Below are positions 15,446 through 23,670 of a DNA stretch of 33,994 bases, in pieces. The DNA comes from a virus, in IMG/VR virus record IMGVR_UViG_3300031788_000066, positions 1 to 33,994 of that record, one strand, 5' to 3'. The notes under the pieces were generated by a model, which did not search any database, was not told the origin of the DNA, and worked only from the letters and a program-made list of their open reading frames with translations. The stretch's first letter is position 1. Each line of letters begins with the position of its first letter. The position numbers were made by a program, and so were the translations under genes.

Positions 15446-16099
15446 ATGAGCGCAAATCTAAACCTGCTTACTCCGAACATGCCGTTCGCGTCGAACATTT
15501 TTAACGACAATGTAAATTGCGCTCAGCTAAACATACAGGCGCAGCAAGGGATTGGCGTCGTTAGCGGAATGACTCTATCGACCGGAGGCGGATCGACTCT
15601 AAATATAGCCTCTGGGATAGTCCAGAACCCTCGAACGGTTGCATATTCAGGAGGGACGTTCACCGTTCCAAGCAACGGCACTTGGTACGTAATGTGTAAC
15701 TGGGTAGCCGGTACGCCAGACCCTTCGACAGGGCTATCGGCTTACACGTTTTCATTTAGTGTTCAGTCGGGACCAACACCTCCTGGAGGCCAAGTCTGCC
15801 TTGGGCAGATCACGATGGCAGCCGGGACGATTACTAACGTCTCGAATGCAGGCCTTCTTGTCATCCCGCATGTGTCTGGCTCCCAATGGATTGCAGGCCA
15901 AAGCAGGATGGTGATAGACGACTCGACCGGGATAACAACGGTGCAAAATCTTCAAGGCAACGTCGCGGTTAAGAATGTTCTTCAACCCGGAGACGCCGCC
16001 GTGATCGATGCGAACTATCAGGTCTCCATCTTCAAATCATTCACCGTGCCACCTGGCGCGACTTTCACTAATAACGGACTTTTTAGGGTAACAACATAA
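15446..16099 (+). CDS. Tail fibre / tip-associated protein
   Basis: A 217-residue beta-rich protein directly after the receptor-binding gene. Residues about 30-75 (IQAQQGIGVVSGMTLSTGGG, then LNIASGIVQNPRTV) follow the G-x-G-V-V-S-G plus I-A-S-G pattern seen in phage fibre and upper-baseplate N-terminal domains. Then come strands with VPSNGTWYVMCNW. The C-terminal part has the short parallel-strand pattern of fibre shafts (MVIDDSTGITTVQNLQGNVAVKN has that look, quoted here only as its outline at about 152-174). Exact role unknown. One base separates its stop from the next ATG. Confidence 0.55.
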   Translation: MSANLNLLTPNMPFASNIFNDNVNCAQLNIQAQQGIGVVSGMTLSTGGGSTLNIASGIVQNPRTVAYSGGTFTVPSNGTWYVMCNWVAGTPDPSTGLSAYTFSFSVQSGPTPPGGQVCLGQITMAAGTITNVSNAGLLVIPHVSGSQWIAGQSRMVIDDSTGITTVQNLQGNVAVKNVLQPGDAAVIDANYQVSIFKSFTVPPGATFTNNGLFRVTT

Positions 16100-16100
16100 T

Positions 16101-16466
16101 ATGGCTGGAACACTTCAAGCTAACGGCGGCGATTTACTTGTCAATTCTATCAGTGGCAATGGCGTACCGTTCACAAAATCGCTATTGACGCTAACATATG
16201 CTGACGCTGACATTACGCTTACATCGGGCCAATATCAGAACCCAACGATTAACTGCATAGGAACAAATACTGCTCAAAGGAAGCTAGTTTTGCCCTTGGT
16301 AGCTGGCGCTGAGTGGTATGTGGCCAACAATGGCACGGGCCAAAACATTCAGGCTATCGGCTCGACAGGTACCGGCATCATTGTCCCGACTACTGACGGA
16401 TGCTTCCTTTGGAGCGACGGTGTGAACATCTATCGAAAGACCCCTAACGCAACGATTACGACATAA
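16101..16466 (+). CDS. Small fibre-like structural protein
   Basis: A 121-residue product placed among fibre genes. The sequence begins MAGTLQANGGDLLVNSISGN, typical of repetitive fibre or baseplate proteins, and ends GCFLWSDGVNIYRKTPNATI. The stretch LVLPLVAGAEWYVANNGTGQ resembles fibre C-terminal domains of the W-x-V-x-N-N-(G/T)-(G/T) kind. No enzymatic motif. Closely packed between its neighbours (one base on either side), so it is part of the same operon. Confidence 0.5.
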   Translation: MAGTLQANGGDLLVNSISGNGVPFTKSLLTLTYADADITLTSGQYQNPTINCIGTNTAQRKLVLPLVAGAEWYVANNGTGQNIQAIGSTGTGIIVPTTDGCFLWSDGVNIYRKTPNATITT

Positions 16467-16467
16467 A

Positions 16468-17052
16468 ATGAAAAAACTACTGCAATCGAAACTTACAATC
16501 CCGCTTTGCGGGTTTTTTGCTTTGTTGTGCCTGATCGGAGCCGCATATCAAGGAAACGGTTGGTATTACAACGCATCGCCAATCACATGCTTTCCCGGGT
16601 CTGCTTGCGCAGGGCAGACGGACATCAACGGCTACCTCAAGGTCAACGTGGCAGCAGGCGGGTCGGCTCCTGTCGGTACGACATGGCTGCAAGACAACAG
16701 TTCGGCAACGGCTGCATCTCCAGGCGTGACAACTCATACTTCCAAAGCATCTGCGGCAACGCTGGATGGCCTACTTGTCTCCAATTACTCGGGCGGTCTA
16801 CTGTATTTCCAGGTCTGGAACACCGCAAGCGCACTGACAAGTGGAACATCAACCGGTCCCGTCCTCGAATACCCGGTTGGCCTTGGTGTCTCATCTTCTC
16901 CAACCATCTTCGCGATAGGCGCGGCATATTGGGGTCCAGGTGGGCTAACCGGTACTTTTACAACTGGACTGACTTGGAGCTTATCGAGCACAAGCCAGCT
17001 CTACACGTCGGTGGCTACGGGCCTAGCATCGGTTGAGGTCGACTACAAATGA
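16468..17052 (+). CDS. Signal-peptide protein in the fibre region
   Basis: A 194-residue protein with a Lys-rich start and hydrophobic core (MKKLLQSKL then [17 protein letters not shown]), i.e. a Sec signal peptide or N-terminal anchor. The rest is beta-rich with Ser/Thr/Gly (for example [15 protein letters not shown]). Export is surprising for a tail component. A perfect intrinsic-terminator-like hairpin with six Ts (16500-16518) lies within codons 11-17, so transcription from upstream may be reduced here. No ribosome binding site is visible. The stop overlaps the next start in ATGA. Confidence 0.55.
   Translation: MKKLLQSKLTIPLCGFFALLCLIGAAYQGNGWYYNASPITCFPGSACAGQTDINGYLKVNVAAGGSAPVGTTWLQDNSSATAASPGVTTHTSKASAATLDGLLVSNYSGGLLYFQVWNTASALTSGTSTGPVLEYPVGLGVSSSPTIFAIGAAYWGPGGLTGTFTTGLTWSLSSTSQLYTSVATGLASVEVDYK
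16500..16518 (+). terminator. Intrinsic terminator-like hairpin inside a coding region
   Basis: CCCGC (16500-16504), loop TTT, GCGGG (16508-16512), then six Ts (16513-16518). The stem is only 5 bp but all G-C. It falls inside the signal peptide coding part of the gene at 16468 and could act as an attenuator within the fibre operon. Confidence 0.55.
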
Positions 17053-19397
17053 AAAAGCTATTTACATCTTTGGTTCTCGTTTTCCTTGCTTGCTTGTCGT
17101 TTGGGCAGAGCAGCGGGATATCCCTTGGGCTTGGAAATTCTATTGTAAAAATAATTCCTGGATTGACGCCTAACTTAACATCTGCGGCTGCGGCAAATAC
17201 ATCGGCAATCAATGCAACAATCGCTTCGGGAGGTTCGTGGAGAATCCCTGTTTCTCCATCACATTCATCTGACATTTATTACGTCAACGGCACGGGTACA
17301 CCTCTAGCTATTGGATCATTAAGAACCCCATCGACATTAATTGTTGACGATGGTGTCTCAATCGTAAACGCTTCTGGATCAAATGGCCCTGTTTTGGTAT
17401 CTTCGGCATTTAACCGGTCATTCGGCACGTGTTCCGGCACGTCTGGGACAAATTCAACACCTATCACGTGGCCCTACGTCGCCGTCAACTTTACAGGCTC
17501 AATATCAGGCACCACGCTGACCGTTTCGGCTGTCTCTACCGGCACATTGGTCGTTGGAATGCCTATTGCTGGATCGGGAGTAACTGCGCCAACTTACATC
17601 AATGCGCTCGGAACGGGGGCAGGGGGAACGGGGACATATACTGTGTCTGTCTCTCAAACGGTTGCATCGGAAGCAATGACAGGTGGAACTGATTACACAT
17701 CGATTGGTTTTGATCTTACGGGAACTGGTCTATCAACAGGATCAGGCGCATCGAATATCCAGCAAGGAGATTATGTTCAAATTACGGGATGGGTAGACAA
17801 CAGTTCAACTACAACCCCGGATTCCGCCTACTACGGTACCTTCTATGTTCTGTCGATACCTACGACAACATCCATCATTGTTAGGCTTGTTCGACAACCA
17901 TCAGCTAGCCCGAGCGTTGCAAACGGTCAATATAGAATCCGTCAAGCTGATCAATACACGACCGTAGAAGGCGGACTTTGGAGTTACGGAAGCAACGCTT
18001 CTACTGGCTACAATAATCACGCCTTAATTTTCGCGGGCGTTGCTGGACTGAATATTAAGCACATTCAGATAACAAACTCTGAGAAATTTGCCTTAAATCT
18101 TTCGCAGTGCAACGGCGCTTGTGTTGAGGATGTCACGGGCGTTGCGTGTAACTCGGATCTCGTTAAGGTCTACGGGTCCGTAAACACATACATTCGGCGC
18201 GTTTATGGCGTCGGCGGTGATGACAGCGTCTCAATTCACACGATTGAGGCGTCTCCCTACACCTCGTACAACCTACCAGGCGCGGGGTCCGACTGCGTTA
18301 ACTGCTGGATAGAGGATTGCGCAGTTCAGAACGGCGCGGGTTTCCGACTTTACCCCACGCATGGCGCATTCAAAATGCTCAACTGTGGAATGAAACGATG
18401 CACCGCAAATGGTGCAATAGGAAACTCTGCGTATAGCGGTAGCTATACGAGTTCTGAAAATGAAGCCCCTTTTGGTATTGTCACGTCGGGAAGCAGTGCG
18501 ACCGGAACACCTTATCTCGATGGAATCGTCTTCGAGGATCTTTACGCGCAGCCGGGAGGACTAAATATATCCCCCATTGTTTATCTAGGGATCAATAATA
18601 CGTGTAGCATGGGATCGCTGACATTCAGTCGGATTCGGACTGGGTTCAAGGATCAGTGGTCAGCCGGTGTGAACGCGGGCGAGATAACAATAGCGGGTGG
18701 TGGGTCTGGAACTATAAACCAAATGAATTTTAATGAGTGCGAATTCATGATGAATGAAGGGTCTCAGTGTGATGCTATTCACTTCGCAACCTCACAACAA
18801 TACAATCAGATAAACGTTACAAGATGTCTATTCAAGGGCAGTTCGACTAATGGTTATGCGTTTAATATGTCATCTATGGTGTCGCAAGCACCAGGTCAAA
18901 TAAATTTTGTAAATTGCGATTTTGACACCTTAAACGGGTGTGTATATGCCCCTACGGTCGCGGTTGGCACCCTCTGGTCACTGATGGGATGCAGAGTCTC
19001 AAATGTCAATATTGGTTTAACCATTCAAGGCAACTCCCAGGTTAATTTAACTGGAAATACTTTCGCTAATATGCACGGGTCCGGAATTATACGAGGATCT
19101 GGCAGTTCGCCTACGATTCTCCTATCTAGCGGAGGTGGTAATGTTGGGAACACCGCATCGGGAAGCAACGGTCTTTTTGTTATAGGATCTGGATCTCCTA
19201 CACTAACGTTCACCGGTTGGTGCAGCGATCTGTTGATAGATATCTCGCAAACAGGCGTCAATCGCGCTAACGGTGCTGTCGTCTGGAACACAAACTCTGC
19301 ACTTGGAACACTTTTGGTGGCTGGACCGGTGGTAGGGGATTCGACAAATACGACTGGGTCATGGCACCTGCTTTACAATCCATCTGCGATCTATTAA
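17049..19397 (+). CDS. Right-handed beta-helix protein with signal peptide (tailspike or depolymerase-like)
   Basis: A 782-residue protein. Residues 1-20 are a Sec signal peptide ([20 protein letters not shown]). Residues about 140-220 contain the module found in many phage surface proteins: [19 protein letters not shown], then [20 protein letters not shown]. The rest shows repeated short strands with Asn, Cys and Gly at regular spacing (for example [20 protein letters not shown] and [19 protein letters not shown]), as in the pectate-lyase-like parallel beta-helix used by tailspikes and polysaccharide depolymerases. The catalytic residues cannot be placed by eye. The signal peptide is unusual for a virion protein and might mean an exported enzyme. 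It starts in an ATGA overlap with the preceding gene. Confidence 0.65.
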   Translation: MKKLFTSLVLVFLACLSFGQSSGISLGLGNSIVKIIPGLTPNLTSAAAANTSAINATIASGGSWRIPVSPSHSSDIYYVNGTGTPLAIGSLRTPSTLIVDDGVSIVNASGSNGPVLVSSAFNRSFGTCSGTSGTNSTPITWPYVAVNFTGSISGTTLTVSAVSTGTLVVGMPIAGSGVTAPTYINALGTGAGGTGTYTVSVSQTVASEAMTGGTDYTSIGFDLTGTGLSTGSGASNIQQGDYVQITGWVDNSSTTTPDSAYYGTFYVLSIPTTTSIIVRLVRQPSASPSVANGQYRIRQADQYTTVEGGLWSYGSNASTGYNNHALIFAGVAGLNIKHIQITNSEKFALNLSQCNGACVEDVTGVACNSDLVKVYGSVNTYIRRVYGVGGDDSVSIHTIEASPYTSYNLPGAGSDCVNCWIEDCAVQNGAGFRLYPTHGAFKMLNCGMKRCTANGAIGNSAYSGSYTSSENEAPFGIVTSGSSATGTPYLDGIVFEDLYAQPGGLNISPIVYLGINNTCSMGSLTFSRIRTGFKDQWSAGVNAGEITIAGGGSGTINQMNFNECEFMMNEGSQCDAIHFATSQQYNQINVTRCLFKGSSTNGYAFNMSSMVSQAPGQINFVNCDFDTLNGCVYAPTVAVGTLWSLMGCRVSNVNIGLTIQGNSQVNLTGNTFANMHGSGIIRGSGSSPTILLSSGGGNVGNTASGSNGLFVIGSGSPTLTFTGWCSDLLIDISQTGVNRANGAVVWNTNSALGTLLVAGPVVGDSTNTTGSWHLLYNPSAIY

Positions 19398-19449
19398 ATC
19401 GGCGCTTATATCAGGTCGCAAAATCCAACGTTGTTCCCATATTAGGGTA

Positions 19450-19938
19450 ATGCTAAACTACATCAAATCACTTTGGCGCTCATTCTCAGTCTTCTTGGAG
19501 GATGAGCCGCCAACAATCAGGAGCAACACAAACATCATGGAAACAGTAATACCAACCGGTACATCAGGCGAACTCGCTTTGAGTCTCACGTCAACGCCAA
19601 CGGGCGCTATGCTAAAGAAATTCGCGGGAACGAAGATCTACTCTGAGCCAATCCCCGACATTCTTGACAGTTACGCTCAAGAAGAGTTACCCGAACCGCA
19701 GAAGGTCTCTGTCACCGGGTCAATCGGCATGGAAGGGAACAATTTTGTTGGCAAACTGGTACTGATTGACGACCTATCCGCGTTCGGTGTGCCCCCGGCG
19801 CTCACTGTGCAACTATTCTCGTACAATTGCGGATTCTTTGGCGGCATTCTAGCCCGCAAAGCGATCGGCGCCGGTGACTCGGAAACAATTGGATCTCAAC
19901 TTGCTTATGTGCCGCCAGTCACCGAACCGCTAGCGTAA
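19450..19938 (+). CDS. Last gene of the late operon, function unknown
   Basis: A 162-residue protein preceded by a 52-base gap and followed by a strong terminator 23 bases after its stop. The start (MLNYIKSLWRSFSVFLEDE) is an amphipathic helix with aromatic residues. The remainder reads as beta strands (ELALSLTSTPTGAML and LTVQLFSYNCGFFGG). A later ATG at 19537 (METVIPTGTSG) is a possible alternative start. No family is recognised; position suggests a tail accessory or lysis-linked role, without direct support. Confidence 0.55.
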   Translation: MLNYIKSLWRSFSVFLEDEPPTIRSNTNIMETVIPTGTSGELALSLTSTPTGAMLKKFAGTKIYSEPIPDILDSYAQEELPEPQKVSVTGSIGMEGNNFVGKLVLIDDLSAFGVPPALTVQLFSYNCGFFGGILARKAIGAGDSETIGSQLAYVPPVTEPLA

Positions 19939-19961
19939 GTCCGCTACCCATAATCGAAAAT

Positions 19962-19996
19962 GCCCCCGGCTCTTAGTGAGTCGGGGGCTCTTTTTT
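19962..19996 (+). terminator. Rho-independent terminator of the rightward late operon
   Basis: GCCCCCGGCTC (19962-19972) pairs with GAGTCGGGGGC (19978-19988): 11 bp with one G-T pair and the loop TTAGT, followed by TCTTTTTT (19989-19996). It lies between converging operons. On the other strand the stem is followed by only four Ts, so it may work weakly in both directions. Confidence 0.93.
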
Positions 19997-20009
19997 GTGT
20001 TTGGAAGGG

Positions 20010-20171
20010 CTAGTCCGATACGTACAAACCCAGGAGAAGGAATAGTCCGCAACAGGTAAGGCCCGCGATAAGCCAATGGGCATCGTGAAGTATAGGAGCG
20101 GCTATCATGCCTCCCAAAAGCGGAACAAGGGAGAGTGCCGCCATTAACCGGACTACCTTGCGTTTATTCAC
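20010..20171 (-). CDS. Small protein with two membrane segments
   Basis: A 53-residue frame at the very end of the leftward operon. The GTG start overlaps the stop of the preceding gene (GTGA at 20171-20168), a sign of coupled translation. After MNKRK, two hydrophobic stretches follow, VVRLMAALSLVPLLGGMIAA and WLIAGLTCCGLFLLLGLYV, joined by a short polar turn (HDAH). This fits a two-helix membrane protein. A small holin is possible, but no endolysin is nearby, so the function stays open. Confidence 0.65.
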   Translation of the reverse strand: MNKRKVVRLMAALSLVPLLGGMIAAPILHDAHWLIAGLTCCGLFLLLGLYVSD

Positions 20172-20539
20172 GCCTCATCTCTCAACTCTTCGGGCAACGG
20201 AACGTTTGCCGGGTATTCGCGCACGGTGATCCATTCGCCATTTGAGTAGGCGCTGACCTTTACGCCAGCGCGTCCGTGTCTTCTGGCTTTGAACATAGCT
20301 TCTGAGAGCGTAATCGTGGACGCCGGTTTGCCGTTCCATGCCCAGATTTTGCAGGGAATGCTGGCGTCAGCTTCTGCATCCTCTTTGGAGTAATAAACAC
20401 GAATGAAAGGCACTGCTCCTAATATTTCCTTCGCCTCTTCGGTAGGTAATGCGGTGCCACGGCAAGCCCAATACTCCCTCTTATCGGGCCACAATTCAGC
20501 CATAAACGACGGTTCGATTTCTAGTTGCTCTTGGTTCAT
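20168..20539 (-). CDS. Hypothetical phage protein (123 aa)
   Basis: No family recognised. The first third contains ELWPDKREYWACRGTALP and a short acidic helix, and the middle reads FIRVYYSKEDAEADASIPCK, followed by TITLSEAMFKARRHGRAG, so it appears to be a small soluble alpha/beta protein. It starts in an ATGA overlap with the preceding gene and ends in a GTGA overlap with the next, so it is firmly part of the leftward operon. Confidence 0.75.
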   Translation of the reverse strand: MNQEQLEIEPSFMAELWPDKREYWACRGTALPTEEAKEILGAVPFIRVYYSKEDAEADASIPCKIWAWNGKPASTITLSEAMFKARRHGRAGVKVSAYSNGEWITVREYPANVPLPEELRDEA

Positions 20540-20838
20540 ACGGTCACCTCTAAATTAGCAATATATTTGTCAATCAGCGCGGATTCGTTCTCCACCCGTG
20601 GGTAATTCAGTTCACCTAGGTCGAGCAATGAGCGCATCCAGCCTAGACACTCGCGCCTGTTGTCGTCGATCTCCGGGTAGTAGATCGGCTTGCCCTCACC
20701 ATCGAACCAAGCGATAATCTTAGGCTCGTTCGCGGTCGGGATTTCGCGCCAGAAAATGGCGGTTCCGTAGTCGTCGGTGTCGTGGGAAAAGTGGGTGGGG
20801 TCTTTTCGCCATAGGTTGTTGGCATCTGTGATGGTCAT
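20536..20838 (-). CDS. Hypothetical phage protein (100 aa)
   Basis: No family recognised. The sequence has many aromatic and acidic residues (TDDYGTAIFWREIP, then IIAWFDGEGKPIYYPEID) and a helical end (ECLGWMRSLLDLGELNY). The ATG follows the stop of the DUF4406 gene directly, and its own stop overlaps the next start as ATGA. A second frame on this strand over the same stretch (20643-20825) starts one base off and looks like a shadow. Confidence 0.75.
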   Translation of the reverse strand: MTITDANNLWRKDPTHFSHDTDDYGTAIFWREIPTANEPKIIAWFDGEGKPIYYPEIDDNRRECLGWMRSLLDLGELNYPRVENESALIDKYIANLEVTV

Positions 20839-21147
20839 TTATTGCGCCTTCCTTAACCACGTTTCGGCCATTTCGCGCGGCATACCGAGTTCAGTTGCAA
20901 TATGACTTTCGAGACGCGCCCCTTTACTATTGGTCCATCCATCAAGAAAAGCTACTCCGTCGCATGTGAGCATTTGCGCGATATCTAGCCGCATGTAGTG
21001 GCCCCAGGGCTTTCCAGTCTCCGCTCCATTGTCAGCGGGGTTGGCGACATCATATCCAACGGCTCTTAATCTAGCGGACATCTGATTGAAGGCAGGAAAA
21101 TTAAAATCTTTGATACCCGTCATAGGCCCGGCCAAATATAGTTTCAT
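20839..21147 (-). CDS. DUF4406 protein (nucleoside deoxyribosyltransferase-like)
   Basis: The 102-residue protein begins MKLYLAGPMTGIKDFNFPAF, the characteristic opening of DUF4406, followed by helix, VGYDVANPADNG and the conserved LTCDGVAFLDGWTNSKGARL with ESHIATELG. The family is related to nucleoside 2-deoxyribosyltransferases, in which a Glu in the last helix (here within ARLESHIA) is catalytic. Phage members are common in early accessory operons, where a role in nucleotide salvage is presumed but not proven. It starts in an ATGA overlap. Confidence 0.85.
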   Translation of the reverse strand: MKLYLAGPMTGIKDFNFPAFNQMSARLRAVGYDVANPADNGAETGKPWGHYMRLDIAQMLTCDGVAFLDGWTNSKGARLESHIATELGMPREMAETWLRKAQ

Positions 21148-21428
21148 CTCTCAAACTCCTTAACCGGATATGAGCCGGTCTGTCTCAAATTCTCGAACCG
21201 CACGTAATCCTCATGCGATAGGTAAAGCGTGCCGTCTTTCCAGAACCCGGCGACCGGGATTATCGGATTCTTCGGGTCTGGTTTGAGGCGGTCGGCAAGG
21301 GCTTTGACATGCTGATCGTTAAGCATCCATCCAGGATTTTCTGCTGAAACATACGCGGCAATAATGCTAAACCACAGGCATAAGCACACTATCCAAATTA
21401 TCCAAATTAACAAAAAACTATTTTTCAT
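21144..21428 (-). CDS. Membrane-anchored hypothetical protein
   Basis: A 94-residue product starting MKNSFLLIWIIWIVCLCLWF, a single strongly hydrophobic segment (residues 4-25), then a soluble part with AENPGWMLNDQHVKALADRL and VAGFWKDGTLYLSHEDYV. ATG 21428 is preferred because it overlaps the preceding stop as ATGA and has a G-run six bases upstream. A TTG at 21440 in the same frame is the alternative. The small exposed domain could face the periplasm or the outside. Function unknown. Confidence 0.7.
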   Translation of the reverse strand: MKNSFLLIWIIWIVCLCLWFSIIAAYVSAENPGWMLNDQHVKALADRLKPDPKNPIIPVAGFWKDGTLYLSHEDYVRFENLRQTGSYPVKEFER

Positions 21429-21715
21429 GCCAACCCCCAAAGTCTAGTAAATTGCTCCATAGTGTCCTGCATCTCCCGCAAGGCCTCGGCCTCGCTGCAC
21501 ATAGTCTCTACCCACTCCTGGGCTTTGAGAACGGTGTCGAATGGTAGGCTGTCTTTGTATATGCCGTCGATACACCACACACCCAGCGGCCTTCTTAAAC
21601 TGCCGTAAAGCACGTATCCGCTTATTGAGTGTGTCGAATGGTAGAAGGCGTTATTCGGGTAGATCTGCCAACCGTCGCGGGCGACTGCTGGGCCTCCGAT
21701 TATCTCTGTGTTCAT
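21425..21715 (-). CDS. Hypothetical phage protein (96 aa)
   Basis: Start ATG at 21715 is chosen because GGAGGG lies six bases upstream and the start overlaps the tiny frame before it. An ATG at 21799 in the same frame would overlap the previous gene and adds a poor-looking stretch. The product has an aromatic beta-like N-terminal half (DGWQIYPNNAFYHSTHSISG, LYGSLRRPLGVWCIDG) and a helical end (VLKAQEWVETMCSEAEALRE). Unknown function. Confidence 0.7.
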   Translation of the reverse strand: MNTEIIGGPAVARDGWQIYPNNAFYHSTHSISGYVLYGSLRRPLGVWCIDGIYKDSLPFDTVLKAQEWVETMCSEAEALREMQDTMEQFTRLWGLA

Positions 21716-21774
21716 TCTTTCCCTCCAATCGTGTCGTGATCGACGAAAACAACCAAGTCCAGTCGTTTCCCCAT
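21712..21774 (-). CDS. Possible 20-residue mini-gene
   Basis: Frame with ATG at 21774 overlapping the preceding stop as TGATG, GGAGGGG just upstream, and a stop that overlaps the next start as ATGA. Product MGKRLDLVVFVDHDTIGGKE. The double coupling suggests translation, at least to carry ribosomes onward, but the peptide may have no function of its own. Confidence 0.35.
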   Translation of the reverse strand: MGKRLDLVVFVDHDTIGGKE

Positions 21775-22037
21775 CACCCCTCCCAATCCAGCGTCCCATC
21801 AGCCCGCTTTGGCGCGGCCTTGCAGACGGCTATGATGTCGTGTAGCTGAACGTCGGTAAGCCCGTTCATCGTGAGTTTCGGCACGTGCATCCCGGTTCGC
21901 TCGTAAAGATATTTGACAACCTTCGCGCGCTTGGTTTCGATCTGCGGCATTTTGAACAGATGCTTGTCGGGAAGCCATAGCCTCCGTGCGTGAGTCTGTG
22001 CGTCCGCCTTTAGCTTTCGTTCGTCGGCGCGGGTCAT
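21774..22037 (-). CDS. Hypothetical phage protein (87 aa)
   Basis: A small basic helical protein (MTRADERKLKADAQTHARRL, then KMPQIETKRAKVVKYLYERTG) ending in a segment VQLHDIIAVCKAAPKRADG. The high basic content is consistent with nucleic-acid binding, which is only an inference. It starts in an ATGA overlap with the previous gene and ends in a TGATG overlap. Confidence 0.7.
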   Translation of the reverse strand: MTRADERKLKADAQTHARRLWLPDKHLFKMPQIETKRAKVVKYLYERTGMHVPKLTMNGLTDVQLHDIIAVCKAAPKRADGTLDWEG

Positions 22038-22243
22038 GGTTTCACCTCATGCCGCTCCCTCAGTGGTCGGAACTGATCGAGCATGGAAGCGTCGATGATC
22101 CTGAATCGCTCCTTGCCCCGCTTGCCTTTCTGAATGAGGATAGGCAATTCACCGTTCCACGTAGGCGAGACGGCCCATACCTCGTGCCGTGGGCCTTGTA
22201 TCTGGTCGCCAGCCTTTAGATGTCTGAATGATGTTTTGGTCAT
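22034..22243 (-). CDS. Hypothetical phage protein (69 aa)
   Basis: Begins MTKTSFRHLKAGDQIQGPRH and reads as a small beta-barrel-like domain (EVWAVSPTWNGELPILIQKG, then ERFRIIDASML). The pattern L-K-x-G-D-x-I at the start is typical of short phage proteins with SH3-like folds, but no named family can be given. Start overlaps the preceding stop as TAATG, and its own stop overlaps the next ATG. Confidence 0.65.
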   Translation of the reverse strand: MTKTSFRHLKAGDQIQGPRHEVWAVSPTWNGELPILIQKGKRGKERFRIIDASMLDQFRPLRERHEVKP

Positions 22244-22449
22244 TAAATCCTCGTCCTCTGCAAATACTCAACCTCTTGCGCCAGGTCGCGTAGCTTGGTG
22301 TCGAACTCTCCCAGGTTGAAAAATGGCTCTGAGCTTTCGGGCGTAGCATCCCAGCAGCTATCAACCATCTCCTTCACAACCTCCGCGATGACTCTGATAT
22401 CCATGCCGCTTTGAACGATGCGGCGGCTTTCGGTGTAGGGGTTGAACAT
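22243..22449 (-). CDS. Hypothetical phage protein (68 aa)
   Basis: Mostly helical and acidic (GMDIRVIAEVVKEMVDSCWD, then FDTKLRDLAQEVEYLQRTR). No family recognised. Both ends are joined to the neighbours by TAATG overlaps, so it is clearly part of the operon. Confidence 0.65.
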   Translation of the reverse strand: MFNPYTESRRIVQSGMDIRVIAEVVKEMVDSCWDATPESSEPFFNLGEFDTKLRDLAQEVEYLQRTRI

Positions 22450-23093
22450 TATTTCACCCTCTCGACTTCAACCACCATAACCCAGGGGCCATCAGCGAAT
22501 TTGCAAACCGGTTTTTTGCCGTTGATTGAGTCCCATAGCGCGGCGAAAAGCTCTACCGGGCCAGTACGTTTAACTTTGCCCATCTCAAAACCTTTGTCTA
22601 ATCGCTCGTCTCGGTTCTCGTGCCAGCTTGAGGTGCCGCAAAACTCATATCGAAAACCAGGTGCGACACCCTCCGCTATCGCGTCCTCTTCGCTGATCTG
22701 ATTCACCCGTTCGATACGAACGCCGGTCACCTTTAGAGTGATTCGACTTGCCCACTGGGGCATGAATATTGAGGGTCGCCACCTACCGGCGTGATCTGGT
22801 TTTGTGCCTTCTGACGCGAACCATAGCAGTCCGTTGATGGGGATATTCTTTGGTGACAGACGATCGTAAATTGACGATGTTGCCCACGTCTCACGAACCC
22901 AAAGAAGGTCACCGACTTGGTACGGCAAATTGACCATCTCGTACTTTTGCTCGGTGATCTTGGCGCACCAACCGTTTTGATGTTCAAACCATGAGATGTG
23001 AAGCGGTTGAGGCTTGATAACCCTCCGCGTCTGTGTCTTGGCCCCAGAAAGTAGGGCGCGCACCATCTCGCCTTTGAATAAAATTGGTTTCAT
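22449..23093 (-). CDS. ASCH-like phage protein
   Basis: A 214-residue protein of a widespread phage family with an ASCH-like (PUA-related) fold, presumed to bind RNA or modified nucleotides. Matching segments: MKPILFKGEMVRALLSGAKT with QTRRVIKPQP at the start, YQVGDLLWVRETW, RPSIFMPQWASRITLKVTGV, then RIERVNQISEEDAIAEGV, and near the end LWDSINGKKPVC and PWVMVVEVERV. I start at ATG 23093, where the family begins (MKPILF); a TTG nine bases earlier would overlap the preceding stop. Its cellular role is not established. Confidence 0.8.
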   Translation of the reverse strand: MKPILFKGEMVRALLSGAKTQTRRVIKPQPLHISWFEHQNGWCAKITEQKYEMVNLPYQVGDLLWVRETWATSSIYDRLSPKNIPINGLLWFASEGTKPDHAGRWRPSIFMPQWASRITLKVTGVRIERVNQISEEDAIAEGVAPGFRYEFCGTSSWHENRDERLDKGFEMGKVKRTGPVELFAALWDSINGKKPVCKFADGPWVMVVEVERVK

Positions 23094-23094
23094 C

Positions 23095-23376
23095 TTAGGC
23101 AATCTCCTTTAGGTTTGATGTCTCAAATACATGAAAGAAGTAACCTTCAATGAACACCGTCCCGATGAACGTCGGGTTCAGATATGGAATTGGATCACGC
23201 GTGCCGAACACCTCGAATCGACGTGGGACGCAATTTCCCAAATCATCGGGGTCAAGAAACACCCACAATCTAAGGATAATCCCCTGCATCCCGACTGACA
23301 AGGGCTTTGCGCCAACCGGGATGTTTAGATAGATCCCCCCACGCTCAAACGTCAAATCAAACTTGTAAACAGTCAT
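23095..23376 (-). CDS. DUF7352-like phage protein
   Basis: A 93-residue protein. The order of motifs fits the small DUF7352-type family: VYKFDLTFERGGIYLNIPVG, then AKPLSVGMQGIILRLWVFLD, a GTRDPIP segment, and IGTVFIEGYFFHVFE at the end (family pattern I-G-T-x ... H-V-F). The biochemical role of the family is unknown. It starts in an ATGA overlap with the preceding gene. Confidence 0.7.
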   Translation of the reverse strand: MTVYKFDLTFERGGIYLNIPVGAKPLSVGMQGIILRLWVFLDPDDLGNCVPRRFEVFGTRDPIPYLNPTFIGTVFIEGYFFHVFETSNLKEIA

Positions 23377-23597
23377 ACTTTCACCCCGTCAAGCATTTGG
23401 ATAAGCAACCCAGCGAGCTTTTTCACGTCGGGACTCTCGCTTGCCGTCGTCTGTCGCAACATGGCTTTCGCGCAAGGTATCCCGCCTACCTGAATGGCTT
23501 CGACGATCTTTGAACTAATATTCCATGTCGATTGCGTGGGCTGTGCGTTAAGCCACTTGCCCAGGAACTCGAAAACTTCTTTTGGTACTTCGTGCAT
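23373..23597 (-). CDS. Hypothetical phage protein (74 aa)
   Basis: A helical protein (EVPKEVFEFLGKWLNAQP, then PDVKKLAGLLIQMLDGVKV) with no recognised family. GGAGAGG lies about ten bases before the ATG. Its stop overlaps the next start as ATGA. Confidence 0.65.
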   Translation of the reverse strand: MHEVPKEVFEFLGKWLNAQPTQSTWNISSKIVEAIQVGGIPCAKAMLRQTTASESPDVKKLAGLLIQMLDGVKV

Positions 23598-23613
23598 GTT
23601 TAATCTTCCTCTC

Positions 23614-23670
23614 CTAACTCACAAAACAAGGTCGCCCGGTTTCCGCCTCTACCCGGCGCTTGAAGTTCAT
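23614..23670 (-). CDS. Possible 18-residue mini-gene
   Basis: ATG at 23670 overlaps the stop of the gp3-like gene as ATGA; the frame ends at TAG 23614-23616, just before the ribosome binding site of the next gene. Product MNFKRRVEAETGRPCFVS. It is too short to judge as a protein, but it repeats the overlap style of the operon. Confidence 0.25.
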   Translation of the reverse strand: MNFKRRVEAETGRPCFVS

